From assembly GCF_029360645.1 (NCBI RefSeq), contig NZ_JARDUA010000001.1, positions 434,001 to 498,000 on the forward strand: a DNA stretch of 64,000 nt, given 5' to 3'. Made by a program: the position numbers and the translations under genes. How positions within the stretch are numbered: position 1 is the first letter of the stretch; each line of letters opens with the position of its first letter. This document shows positions 51,407 to 60,779 of the stretch, piece after piece. This DNA comes from Pontibacter litorisediminis. Lineage in GTDB: Bacteria; Bacteroidota; Bacteroidia; Cytophagales; Hymenobacteraceae. The notes beneath the pieces are model-generated. The model made no database searches. It worked only from the letters and a program-made list of their open reading frames with translations, and was not told where the DNA came from.

Positions 51407-54400
51407 TTAACGCTTCAGCACCATTTTGATTGTTTTTACCCCGGATGCCGTAGCCAGTCTGGCGAAGTATATTCCCTCCGGCAGGTTTCCAGCGGCGAAC
51501 TCATACTCGTAAGCCTTCCCTGCCTCGGCCATGCCTTCCGCAAACTTCATCACACGGGCTCCTTTTGCATCGAACACCTCCAACGCAAAGCTTTCCTCCT
51601 TCTCAAACGTGAAAGAAATGGTTGTTTTGTCGTTGTACGGGTTCGGGTAGTTGTGGAAACGGGCACCCTCTACCTCAAGTGTTTCGGTTGCCGCTACAAC
51701 TTTCTTAGTGCTCGAGCCCCCTGCCAGCGGCTTGTTCTCGTGAATCACGATAGAGCCACCTCCCAGAATGGTGGCCACGCCCAGTTCTGCATTCTCCGCT
51801 TCACCCCGGGCGTTGTCATATACCACCTCGCCCCCGTTCCAGATCTTGATGCGGAATTTGTCGTTGTCTCCGCCGCCGCTTACCTGGCCATCTGTGGCAA
51901 CCACCATGAAATCATACTCTGTGGTGCCGCCGTTGATGTAGCCTTTGCCCTTATAGGTGGCCTTAGCACCGGAAATCACCAGCGATCCATAGTTGTGCAC
52001 TGAGCTTTTGAAGTTTAGCTTCCCGGCCTGGAACTGGAACTCTGTGTTACCTTCCACCTCGTTTTTACCTTTTTTATACTTGGCCACGAAACCGAAGTTG
52101 GCTTTTCCGGTTGCATCCGGTTCTGTGGAAAGTGCTCCTGACGGAGAGTTGATCCAGCCACCCCCGGTTACAAAACCACCTTCCGGGTCGAAGACAGAGA
52201 TGAAGACGGGCTCGGTGGTCAACTCATCACCTACGGCATTCTTATACTTTAGCACCAATGTATACACCCCTGGCAAATTAGGCACAGTGGTAGATCCTGT
52301 AATGGTGCTTTCCCCGCTGAAAGAGCCGTTGGTATCGGATGTGAAGCCCCATACCCACTTTGGTGCGGTTACGATGCCTGTGTATTTAGCTGCAACATTC
52401 ACTGTAGAGCCGTATTGCACAGGAGCTGGATTCTCGATGCTAACCGTAGGGATCGCATAGATTGTGAGGCTTGCTCCGTTGTAGGAAAGCGCATAGTTCG
52501 TTCCGGCTGTCAAGGATCCCTGGTTTATCGCGTAAACCCCTGGAGTCTCACCGGCTACCCTGGCCAATGATCCGCTGAAGGCATCCCCGTTTACCAATGC
52601 CCCGGTAGTAACCTGGTACGTCAGCGCTGGGTCAGCCTGGTTGAACATTTTGGCCTTCGCGTCTGCGGTAACGCTGATTGCTCTGGCTGTCACTGTTAGC
52701 GTGCCTTTAGAGGTCTCTACCGTATAGTTCGCTATGGCGCCACCACTCACCTGTGGCACGATTTCATAGGTTCCTACCGCACTTTTCGTCGTTGCAGCCG
52801 TGGTATAGATGGCCGAGATGTCATCGCCTTGCACCACACCAGTCATGCTGCCTGCCAGCGCAGGATTCTCATCACCGTAGGCTCTACTAGCGTTGTCAGC
52901 CACCACCACCAATCGAGCAGGTGTAATCTCAAAAGTAGCTGGGTGATAGGTGATGTTGTAGTTGCCGAGCTCAGCCGCTGGGCTTAGGTTAGCGCGAATA
53001 CCGTAGGATCCTACCCGCTCACCCGGTTCACGACCATACGTAGCTACGATGCCATCCGCCGCTACAAAATCAGCAAGCGTTCCACTCAGAATTGGGTCTG
53101 AAGTACCGTACACTTTGGCGTTGGCTGTAGGTGTGACAGAAGCTGGTTTTGGTGTGATAGCGGCAGAGGTAGTGGCAGTAGCCGCGGTTAAGCTGTAATT
53201 AGGGTTGCCGATGGAAACATCTGCCAGTACCGTTTTGCCAACACCCACATTCTTATCGGCAAAGCGGGCATTTTGTACGGTTACAGGCACCTCGTCCCCT
53301 GCTATCAACTCCTCTGCAGGCACTCTACCTGTGGCAGTAGCGGCAACGGAGCCGTCATATACCTTGTTTTCTGCTTGAATAGAGGCTGTCACCTGCTTTG
53401 GCGCAATCTCAAAATCAACACCTTCAGTAAAAGTTAAAGTATAGTTGCTACTCAGGCGCAGGCTGCCGGTCAAGATTTTGTACGCGCCTACGTTACTGCC
53501 TGCTTCCCTGCTCAACAAGCCTGAGAATACATCGTTGCCCACCAAAGCGGTATGCTCATACTTAAGAACCGGATCGTCCTGCCCGTAAACCTTGTACTGG
53601 TTCGCAAGCGGTGTTACGGTAATCTGCTTAGCGTTGATCGTAAACACAGCACCTGAGAAAGACATAGCATAGTTGCCACTTAGACTCAAGGTGCCGATGC
53701 GGATCGCATATTCCCCGGCATCCTCTCCTGTTTCTCTCTCCAGGGCGCCTGAGAACGTGTCGTTATTCACCAGAGAACCTGAAGTGATCTGGTGCCTCAG
53801 GGCTGGGTCAGCATCCCCGTAAGTCTTTGCTGCAGCATAGGCAGCCACCGTAACAGGGCGAGGAGTAACCGTTAGCGTTCCTTCCTGCGCTTCTACAGTA
53901 TAGTTGGCTATCATTGCTCCAGAAACAGAAACTGTTATAGGGTATTGGCCAACCCCTGATGCCGGCGTTGCCGTGGTAGACGCAGTCACCGTAAGCGCGT
54001 CACCAGCCGCCGCCCCACTTATAATATCTCCGGTTAGGGTCGGGTTAGGATTTCCATAAACCCTGCTCTCATCATTTGCCTTCACGACAAGATTTGCTTT
54101 CCTGATAAGAAGGGATCCGGTGGCCTGCGCAGCAGTATAGTTGTCGTTTCCTTCAAATGTGGCTGATACCGCATAAGTGCCTGCCTCAACAGGGGAGGCA
54201 ACCGGAGTACCTTCTTTGCTGTAGGTAATGGTGGCCGCTCCTAAGTCATCACTTTCCAAAACACCCTCAAGCGTTGCACTGGCAATGACTTTGGATGTAC
54301 CATCATAGGTGTAGGGGCCGCCTACATTTAGTGTTAGCACTGGCGTGGCCTTAGCAACATTCAACGAAACCGTAGCCGCTGCAGGATTATAATTCGACGT

Positions 54401-56203
54401 GCCAGCAGCCGTTACACGTAATGTATGGGTGCCTGCGGCAAGTATAGCTCCTGTGGCAGGACTATATGCCAGTCCTCCATCACCTGAAGTTAAGGTAGCA
54501 TTGAGTTGATTTGCTGATAAGGCAGTTCCGTATACGATGCCCTGTGGGTTCGCCCAACTGATCTCCTGGTCGGCCTTCGCGATCACCAGTTTACGGCTAA
54601 CCTCCTCAGCCTCGTAGTTGGAGTTTGTTAAAGAAGCCACCACCTCATACTCCCCAGCATTAACTGGCACTGAAGAGGAGCCGTTGTAGGTAACGGTGAG
54701 CCCTGTTATGCCTGTGGGGTCAATGCTTATGGAAGCTGGTTTTTCCTGGCCATCATAAATATGCTGTAACGCTCCAACGTTGATTGTAGCGGACGCTTTA
54801 CTGATAACCATGGTACCGCTTGCCACCTCGGCTGTATAATGGGGATTATTTAAACTTGCTGTTACTGCATAACTTCCAGCATTTGTCGGAGCGACGTCAG
54901 AACCATTGTAAGAAACGGAAATGCCGTTCGTACCTAACTCGGGAGTGGTTGCCGAGACCGTACGTGCAGATCCGTTATACACCTGTAGAAGATTGTTGAG
55001 CGTAATAGTGGTTGTCTTTTTATCTACCATCAACGTCTGCTCTACGGGTATTGCAGCATTATAATTACTATTTCCGGCTTGTGAGGCAGTGATTGTGGTT
55101 GTGCCTACACCCACAATTGTAACCATATTCCCGTTTATAGTGGCTACGTTCGTGTTGCTGCTGCTATAACTTACTGCCAGCCCGCTACTTGCTACTGCCC
55201 CTAGTTCAAATGCATTATCCCCAAACGTCCTGCTTGCCAGTTGATCAAATGCTATGGTCTGAGGAGCTTTTGTAACGGCTAGATGCAAAGCATTGGAAGT
55301 TCCTCCACCCGGAGCCGGGGTAAATACTGTAATCGGAAATGATCCTACTGAAGTGATGTCTTCAGCTGAGATAGTGGCTTTCAATTCTGAGGCACTTATT
55401 CGTGTTGTTGGCCTGTCGAAGCCATTGAACCGTACTACAGAGGTTGGCAAGAAGTTGGTACCGGTAATTGTTAAGGTAAAGGTTGCTACGCCAACTGGTT
55501 TTGTATCAGGAGAAATACCAGTGATTGTTGGGGCAGCAGGCTGGAAATTACCTACAACATTGATGACCGAACTTCCCGTACCTGTATTGAATCCACTAGC
55601 TGGAGACCCTGAGGTAAAGTTGTAGGTAATTTGATTGGCAACTACTGTACTTGGATAAGTATAGTTTAATGATACATTGTTTAAACCAACCGTTGAAGAA
55701 GAGTTTGGCGTGACAAAATCTGAACTGCCAGTTCTGATATTCTGCCCTTGCTGATGTTCCCATTTCACTGCAATCGAAACCCCATCCGGCAGGCCAGAAG
55801 CAGCGAAGCTGATGTTTCCATCTGTAAAATATGCTTTGGCGATTAAGCCAGAAGTCTGCCCTGTTGCAGTCAGCTCAAACGCCACACCCAGATGCCAGGT
55901 ATTTATCAAGAATTGGTCATAATAGATGCTTCCATCCTCTTTGGCAACTGTGCTTCTTTCATGATTGTCTGTACTGCAAACCTGAGGCGTTTCGTGGAAG
56001 TCGAGAACAACTGTTTCGCCTGGCTCCCAGCCCGTACCAGTCACTATTACGTAATTCCCTGGCTGATAATCATCCTTGTCTGTTGTCACCGTCTGCGCTA
56101 CAGCCCCTGTAGCAGCGAACAGCATCAGCCCTGTTACCAGCCAAAGTAGCCAGAACAGCTTGGGCCCAGTAAAATTGTGCGCGTGTAAACGTTTAGCATT
56201 CAT
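51407..56203 (-). CDS. Large secreted MBG-repeat protein with T9SS sorting domain
   Basis: A 1598-residue surface or secreted protein. A signal peptide (FWLLWLVTGLMLFAATGAVAQ) ends near residue 37, followed by Ig-like beta domains. An IPT/TIG-like domain lies near residues 227-308 (PTITGISPDTKPVGVATFTL). About ten MBG/YDG-type repeats of 75-85 residues follow, each opening with phrases such as AKTYGDADPAL, YKVYGQDDPVL, ASRAYGDENPAL or AKMFNQADPAL. Then comes a GGFVTGGGWINSPSGA domain. The last ~80 residues (NYPNPYNDKTTISF to VKTIKMVLKR) form a type A T9SS sorting domain. The protein probably acts as an adhesin or extracellular matrix component; no enzymatic motif is seen. Monocistronic. Confidence 0.92.
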   Translation of the reverse strand: MNAKRLHAHNFTGPKLFWLLWLVTGLMLFAATGAVAQTVTTDKDDYQPGNYVIVTGTGWEPGETVVLDFHETPQVCSTDNHERSTVAKEDGSIYYDQFLINTWHLGVAFELTATGQTSGLIAKAYFTDGNISFAASGLPDGVSIAVKWEHQQGQNIRTGSSDFVTPNSSSTVGLNNVSLNYTYPSTVVANQITYNFTSGSPASGFNTGTGSSVINVVGNFQPAAPTITGISPDTKPVGVATFTLTITGTNFLPTSVVRFNGFDRPTTRISASELKATISAEDITSVGSFPITVFTPAPGGGTSNALHLAVTKAPQTIAFDQLASRTFGDNAFELGAVASSGLAVSYSSSNTNVATINGNMVTIVGVGTTTITASQAGNSNYNAAIPVEQTLMVDKKTTTITLNNLLQVYNGSARTVSATTPELGTNGISVSYNGSDVAPTNAGSYAVTASLNNPHYTAEVASGTMVISKASATINVGALQHIYDGQEKPASISIDPTGITGLTVTYNGSSSVPVNAGEYEVVASLTNSNYEAEEVSRKLVIAKADQEISWANPQGIVYGTALSANQLNATLTSGDGGLAYSPATGAILAAGTHTLRVTAAGTSNYNPAAATVSLNVAKATPVLTLNVGGPYTYDGTSKVIASATLEGVLESDDLGAATITYSKEGTPVASPVEAGTYAVSATFEGNDNYTAAQATGSLLIRKANLVVKANDESRVYGNPNPTLTGDIISGAAAGDALTVTASTTATPASGVGQYPITVSVSGAMIANYTVEAQEGTLTVTPRPVTVAAYAAAKTYGDADPALRHQITSGSLVNNDTFSGALERETGEDAGEYAIRIGTLSLSGNYAMSFSGAVFTINAKQITVTPLANQYKVYGQDDPVLKYEHTALVGNDVFSGLLSREAGSNVGAYKILTGSLRLSSNYTLTFTEGVDFEIAPKQVTASIQAENKVYDGSVAATATGRVPAEELIAGDEVPVTVQNARFADKNVGVGKTVLADVSIGNPNYSLTAATATTSAAITPKPASVTPTANAKVYGTSDPILSGTLADFVAADGIVATYGREPGERVGSYGIRANLSPAAELGNYNITYHPATFEITPARLVVVADNASRAYGDENPALAGSMTGVVQGDDISAIYTTAATTKSAVGTYEIVPQVSGGAIANYTVETSKGTLTVTARAISVTADAKAKMFNQADPALTYQVTTGALVNGDAFSGSLARVAGETPGVYAINQGSLTAGTNYALSYNGASLTIYAIPTVSIENPAPVQYGSTVNVAAKYTGIVTAPKWVWGFTSDTNGSFSGESTITGSTTVPNLPGVYTLVLKYKNAVGDELTTEPVFISVFDPEGGFVTGGGWINSPSGALSTEPDATGKANFGFVAKYKKGKNEVEGNTEFQFQAGKLNFKSSVHNYGSLVISGAKATYKGKGYINGGTTEYDFMVVATDGQVSGGGDNDKFRIKIWNGGEVVYDNARGEAENAELGVATILGGGSIVIHENKPLAGGSSTKKVVAATETLEVEGARFHNYPNPYNDKTTISFTFEKEESFALEVFDAKGARVMKFAEGMAEAGKAYEYEFAAGNLPEGIYFARLATASGVKTIKMVLKR

Positions 56204-56674
56204 ATGTAAAAGGTTAAAATGTTTCTTTACCGGCTAATACATAACTATAGCATGTACACCTCCAGAAGAAGTGCCTACACACGCAGAGGTTCCACACAGC
56301 CCCGGATGGGCCATAGATTACTATGCTATAGAAAGTTCAAAAAGCGAATGGGAACGTATGGCTAAGCAAGAAATAACCTAGCCGTTACATCAGTTATATT
56401 TATTCTGATTCCTATACTATATATTATAATTGTAGTTGCAATTTTACAACTATTTATTTTACTATAACTAGCTATAGTATTAAAATTATGTGAATGGTTA
56501 GAATAATAGAGTGTAACTACATGCTGGAAAAGTTGTAAGACGGTAAAGAGTTAGAATAGGAAGGCAAATGTCAAAAACGCATCTTGAAAAGTTTATTAGC
56601 TTTGCAGGCGCGAACTACTGGTTTATTGGCATAGTTTTTACTGTATATAAGCACCAAGTAATGTTCCTACTACC
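56204..56674. other. Divergent AT-rich intergenic region
   Basis: About 470 nt between the MBG-repeat protein and the DUF2911 gene. It is very AT-rich around 56400-56500, with small inverted repeats such as TAGTTG/CAACTA and ACTATA/TATAGT. No consensus promoter could be fixed with confidence; both divergent promoters must lie here. Confidence 0.5.
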
Positions 56675-57547
56675 ATGAGAAGATACCTGCTACTCTTTTT
56701 TATACTTTCAGCCACATACTTGTTTGGGGGCACCGAGGCATCTGCCCAGGTAAAGCTGCCACAGGCCAGTCCGGCTGCCATGCTGCGCCAAACTGTAGGG
56801 CTAACCGACATCACTGTAAACTACCATGCACCTAGTGTTAGAGGCCGCAAAGTGTTTGGAGGCTTGGTGCCTTATGGGCAGCTGTGGCGGGCAGGTGCCA
56901 ACGAAGCAACGCTGGTTACATTCCAGGACGAGCTTTTCCTAAACAATGAACGGGTGCCAGCTGGTACTTACTCTTTTTTCATTTTCCCGCAGAGCGATTC
57001 GCTTTGGCATGTGGTGCTAAACAGGGACACCACCCTCTGGGGCTTGGAAGGGTACAACGAGTTGGACGATGTGGCTTACCTGGAGGTAAAGCCATCTAAA
57101 ACAAAAGAGTTCACAGAAACAATGCTGTTCTCTTTTTCCGATATCAGCATGAACAAAGCCAAGCTAAACCTGGCGTGGGAAAACACGATGATATCCCTTA
57201 GTATAGAAACGGATATTGAGAAAAAGGCTTTGGAGAACATCAATTACGCCCTGGCAAACGCGGCCCCAGATGATTGGTATACTTGGGCCCAATGTGCGGA
57301 GTACATGTTGCCACGCAAAGAGCATCACCAGAAAGCCCTGGAATGGATCAATAAGTCCATTGCTATCAAAGAGAATTTTTATAATAACTGGATCAAGGCA
57401 AAGCTTTTTGCCTACAATAACGAGTATCAAATGGCCGCTTCCTTATCGGCGAAAGCGATGCAGTTGGGTACCTCAGAGCCAGATAGCTACAAAACTTACG
57501 CGAAGCAAATAGAGACAGCTTATAGCGAATGGAAGAAGCGGCGCTAA
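56675..57547 (+). CDS. DUF2911 domain-containing exported protein
   Basis: A 290-residue protein with a signal peptide (RYLLLFFILSATYLFGGTEASAQ). The DUF2911 domain follows (about residues 27-170), recognisable by PQASPAAMLRQTVGLTDI, YHAPSVRGRKVFGGLVPYG, LWRAGANEATLVTFQ and VPAGTYSFFIFP. The C-terminal ~110 residues are helical and TPR-like (ALENINYALANAAPDDWY, HHQKALEWINKSIAIKEN). Function is unknown. Monocistronic, with a perfect palindromic terminator. Confidence 0.93.
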   Translation: MRRYLLLFFILSATYLFGGTEASAQVKLPQASPAAMLRQTVGLTDITVNYHAPSVRGRKVFGGLVPYGQLWRAGANEATLVTFQDELFLNNERVPAGTYSFFIFPQSDSLWHVVLNRDTTLWGLEGYNELDDVAYLEVKPSKTKEFTETMLFSFSDISMNKAKLNLAWENTMISLSIETDIEKKALENINYALANAAPDDWYTWAQCAEYMLPRKEHHQKALEWINKSIAIKENFYNNWIKAKLFAYNNEYQMAASLSAKAMQLGTSEPDSYKTYAKQIETAYSEWKKRR

Positions 57548-57556
57548 CTAAGCCTT

Positions 57557-57598
57557 AAAAAGAAATGGGAAGCAACATGTTGCTTCCCATTTCTTTTT
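57557..57598. terminator. Bidirectional palindromic terminator
   Basis: A 42-nt perfect palindrome centred on AACATGTT, with GGGAAGC/GCTTCCC stem segments and A5/T5 ends. It serves the DUF2911 gene and probably the convergent TonB-dependent receptor gene. Confidence 0.88.
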
Positions 57599-57634
57599 AT
57601 AAGGTGCTTATACTCTAAGCAACTGGTTTATACT

Positions 57635-60067
57635 TTAAAATTTAGCCACAAAACGCAGGTTTAGCCGACGACCCGTCAGGTAATTCGGAACGGCATAGGT
57701 AACGTTGTTTACATCGCTCACATAGTTGTAGGATACCCAGTTCTTTGCATCGATGAGGTTAAGCACCTCCAGGCCTACCCATAAACTTTCCAGACCTAGC
57801 TTCTTGCGCTGCACCACATCGCTCTCCACCACGATCACCTTCGAGAAGCCAATGTCGATGCGCTTGTACGAGCGACCGTCAAAGGCATTTCGGTACTCAG
57901 GCTGCCGTGGCGGTCCAAAAGGAAGGCCGCTGCCATACACCAGGTTCAGGTACATGCGCACCGTTGGGTTATCCGGCAAATGATCCTGGAAGAATACTCC
58001 CACATTCAGCAACTGGTCCGTGGGCCGGCGGATGAAGCCCTGCTCCTGCATGCCGATACGTTCGCCCTGCCCGTTGTAGATAGATATGGAGTCTCCTTCG
58101 ACATTCTCCTTGGTAGAGAGCACCCCCAGGCTCAGCCACGATTCCGCACCGGGTATAAACTCTCCATTCACGCGCACATCAAACCCTGCCGCGTAAGCCT
58201 TCGCGTTGTTTTTGGCATAGTAGCGCAGGCGCACGTTGTCGAGATCATACGGGATCACGTTGGTCATCCATTTATAGTATGCTTCGGTGGTCAGCTTAAA
58301 GTCTCGGCCCCAGGCTTGGAACAGGTAATCGCTCCCTACAATAGCATGTATGGCGCGTTGGGCCTTCAGACCGGGATTCAACACACCGCTAAAGTCACGT
58401 AGCTCGCGATAGAAAGGGGGTTGAAAGTATAACCCGAGCGCCCCTTTGAAGGAAAGGTTCGGGTTGCGGCGGGTGATAAAGGAATACTGCACCCTTGGCG
58501 ATACATTAAGCTCCTGGTTATAGTCCCAGTAGGTGGCGCGGATGCCGTAAGTGATCGTCTTCAGAGAATCCAGCTCAACCGTGTGCTGCAGAAAGCCACT
58601 GTAGCGCAGTGTACTCAGGTTGAGCTGAGAACTGAGGTAGAAATCCTGCGTCACGTAATCAGCAGAGTCGGAGAAGCCATACTCCTGCAGTTGGTCCTCT
58701 ATCTTCTCAATCCCAAGCTTTGCCCCAAACTGAAGGTTGCTGCGTTGGCTAAAACGCAAGGTGTTCCGTAGCTCCGCCGACAGGATGCGGGCAAGCAAGG
58801 TGTTGCGGGCATGGTTAAAGGTGCTTCCTACCCCGCGCTCCTGCTGGCACTCGCCAAAGTTATTGCCGTTGGTGCCTACGTCGCAGAGGCGGTAGCCGGC
58901 TTCTACATCCCGGAACTCCCGCTCCCGCGAGTGCACCCCGGAAAGTATAAGCTCAGAAGTATAGCCAGCCGTGAAGCGATGTGCCAGGTTAATACCGGCC
59001 TGGTAGGTGGCATACTCCATGCGTTCCTGCCCGTCGAAGGCAATGAGCAGGCGCAGCGGCGTGTTGCGGGTGCCAAAGGTTGTAACCTGTGTTTCGGGCT
59101 CTACCCTAAAGTCGTTGTTGGCATAGCTCGTAAGCACGCCCAGGGTGGTGCGCCCGCGGTCAAGCGAGTCTTTGGTTAAGTCAACATGTACATAGGCCTG
59201 TGCATCCGTAAAAATCGGGTTGTACTTGCCGTCGGTCTGCAGCCCCTTTAAAATATATTGCCCGTTTTTATGGCGGGCTCCGAAGAGGTAAGATACTTTC
59301 TTGTTTTTCGAGGCGGACTCCAGGTGCACCGTGCCGCCGGTAAGGCCGCCGCTAACCGAGGCCGCAAAGGCAGTAGGCTGCTTATACTTGATGTTAAGCA
59401 CCGACGACAGCTTATCGCCATACCTGGGCTGCCACCCACCGGAGGAGAACTGTATATCCCCCACCAGATCCGGGTTCACGAAAGAAAGCCCCTCCTGCTG
59501 CGCCGAGGAAATCAAAAATGGCCTGTAAATCTCGATGTTATTGACGTAGACCAGGTTTTCGTCGTAGTTGCCGCCGCGCACGGAGTATGTACTGGAGAGC
59601 TCATTGTTACTCGTTACGCCTGGCAGCGTAACCAGCACCTTGTTAAAATCACCGAAGGCAGATGGCAAATGGCGGATCTCGCGCGGGTCCAGGGTCGTTA
59701 CGCTCACCTGCTCCCGGTCCTCATCGCTTTTGCCGCGCACATCCACCGTCTGCAGTTGCTGCGGATCAGCTTCCAGTGTAAAATTCAGTGTTCTACTTTC
59801 ACCAGGCTGTAACCTTAAGGTCTGCTCCAGTTCTTTATAGCCCAGGTAGCGAACCAGCACCACCACCTCGCGCTGCGCCGGCACAGCAAGTACAAACTCG
59901 CCGGCTGCATTTGTTTGCGTGCCGATACTGCTGTTCTTCACGGCAACCGTGGCCAACTCCAGCGGCTCCCCGCGTTGGTTTAGCACCTGTCCGGTAAGCC
60001 TGGCCTGTTGTGCTGCTACACCTAAAGGCAAAAGTATGAATAACCACACCGATAGATATCTCAGCAT
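57635..60067 (-). CDS. TonB-dependent receptor with carboxypeptidase-like domain
   Basis: An 810-residue outer-membrane transporter. It has a signal peptide (LSVWLFILLPLGVAAQ) and a CarboxypepD_reg-like domain (about 20-105, RLTGQVLNQRGEPLELATVAV). The TonB plug (about 125-225) has HLPSAFGDFNKVLVTLPGV and TYSVRGGNYDENLVYVNNIEIY. The rest is a 22-strand-type barrel ending in RRLNLRFVAKF with terminal Phe. No SusD-like gene or ligand-specific neighbour is present, so the substrate is unknown. It lies 11 nt downstream of rpe on the same strand and may be co-transcribed with it. Confidence 0.94.
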   Translation of the reverse strand: MLRYLSVWLFILLPLGVAAQQARLTGQVLNQRGEPLELATVAVKNSSIGTQTNAAGEFVLAVPAQREVVVLVRYLGYKELEQTLRLQPGESRTLNFTLEADPQQLQTVDVRGKSDEDREQVSVTTLDPREIRHLPSAFGDFNKVLVTLPGVTSNNELSSTYSVRGGNYDENLVYVNNIEIYRPFLISSAQQEGLSFVNPDLVGDIQFSSGGWQPRYGDKLSSVLNIKYKQPTAFAASVSGGLTGGTVHLESASKNKKVSYLFGARHKNGQYILKGLQTDGKYNPIFTDAQAYVHVDLTKDSLDRGRTTLGVLTSYANNDFRVEPETQVTTFGTRNTPLRLLIAFDGQERMEYATYQAGINLAHRFTAGYTSELILSGVHSREREFRDVEAGYRLCDVGTNGNNFGECQQERGVGSTFNHARNTLLARILSAELRNTLRFSQRSNLQFGAKLGIEKIEDQLQEYGFSDSADYVTQDFYLSSQLNLSTLRYSGFLQHTVELDSLKTITYGIRATYWDYNQELNVSPRVQYSFITRRNPNLSFKGALGLYFQPPFYRELRDFSGVLNPGLKAQRAIHAIVGSDYLFQAWGRDFKLTTEAYYKWMTNVIPYDLDNVRLRYYAKNNAKAYAAGFDVRVNGEFIPGAESWLSLGVLSTKENVEGDSISIYNGQGERIGMQEQGFIRRPTDQLLNVGVFFQDHLPDNPTVRMYLNLVYGSGLPFGPPRQPEYRNAFDGRSYKRIDIGFSKVIVVESDVVQRKKLGLESLWVGLEVLNLIDAKNWVSYNYVSDVNNVTYAVPNYLTGRRLNLRFVAKF

Positions 60068-60078
60068 CCGGGGAGTCT

Positions 60079-60732
60079 TTATTTTGATGATTTCAGCGTA
60101 GCGATGGTCTGTACTGGATCGGCAGAAGAGAAAACGAAGCTTCCGGCCACCAGAACATCAGCCCCCCTCTCCAGCAGCAGCGGTGCGTTGTCTTGGTTCA
60201 CGCCACCGTCTACCTCAATCAGAGCCTGAGAGTTTCGCTGGATGATCAGGTTCTTCAGCGCCTCAATTTTCCTGTAAGTATTTTCAATAAACTTCTGGCC
60301 GCCGAAGCCCGGGTTCACCGACATCAGGCACACCTGATCAGCATCAGCAATTACATCTTCCAACTGTTGCACCGAAGTATGCGGATTTACGGCAATGCCC
60401 GCCTTGGCGCCAGTGGCTCTGATCTGCTGCAGCGTGCGGTGCAGGTGCGTACAGGCCTCTACATGCACAGAAATTGTGTCGGCACCCGCCTCCCGGAAAC
60501 GCTCTATGTACAGCTCAGGCTCCACGATCATCAGGTGCACATCCATTGGCTTTTGCGCGTAGCGCTTAATCGCCTCCATCACCGGAAAACCAAACGAAAT
60601 GTTCGGAACAAAGCGGCCGTCCATAATATCGATGTGCAGCCAATCGGCCTGGCTACTGTTAAGCATCTCCACCTCCGACTGCAGGTTAGCAAAGTCAGAA
60701 GCTAGTACAGAAGGGGCAATAATAGGTCTCAT
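60079..60732 (-). CDS. rpe: Ribulose-phosphate 3-epimerase
   Basis: Interconverts ribulose-5-P and xylulose-5-P in the pentose-phosphate pathway. The 217-residue TIM barrel shows IAPSVLASDFANL, WLHIDIMDGRFVPNISFG (metal His and Asp), MDVHLMIVEPELYI, HVEACTHL, LMSVNPGFGGQKFI and EVDGGVNQDNAP. It is complete and of typical length. Confidence 0.97.
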   Translation of the reverse strand: MRPIIAPSVLASDFANLQSEVEMLNSSQADWLHIDIMDGRFVPNISFGFPVMEAIKRYAQKPMDVHLMIVEPELYIERFREAGADTISVHVEACTHLHRTLQQIRATGAKAGIAVNPHTSVQQLEDVIADADQVCLMSVNPGFGGQKFIENTYRKIEALKNLIIQRNSQALIEVDGGVNQDNAPLLLERGADVLVAGSFVFSSADPVQTIATLKSSK

Positions 60733-60779
60733 ACCTGCAAAGGTAAATTTTTATTTAAGATTCAGGTGCTGAAGTGTAG

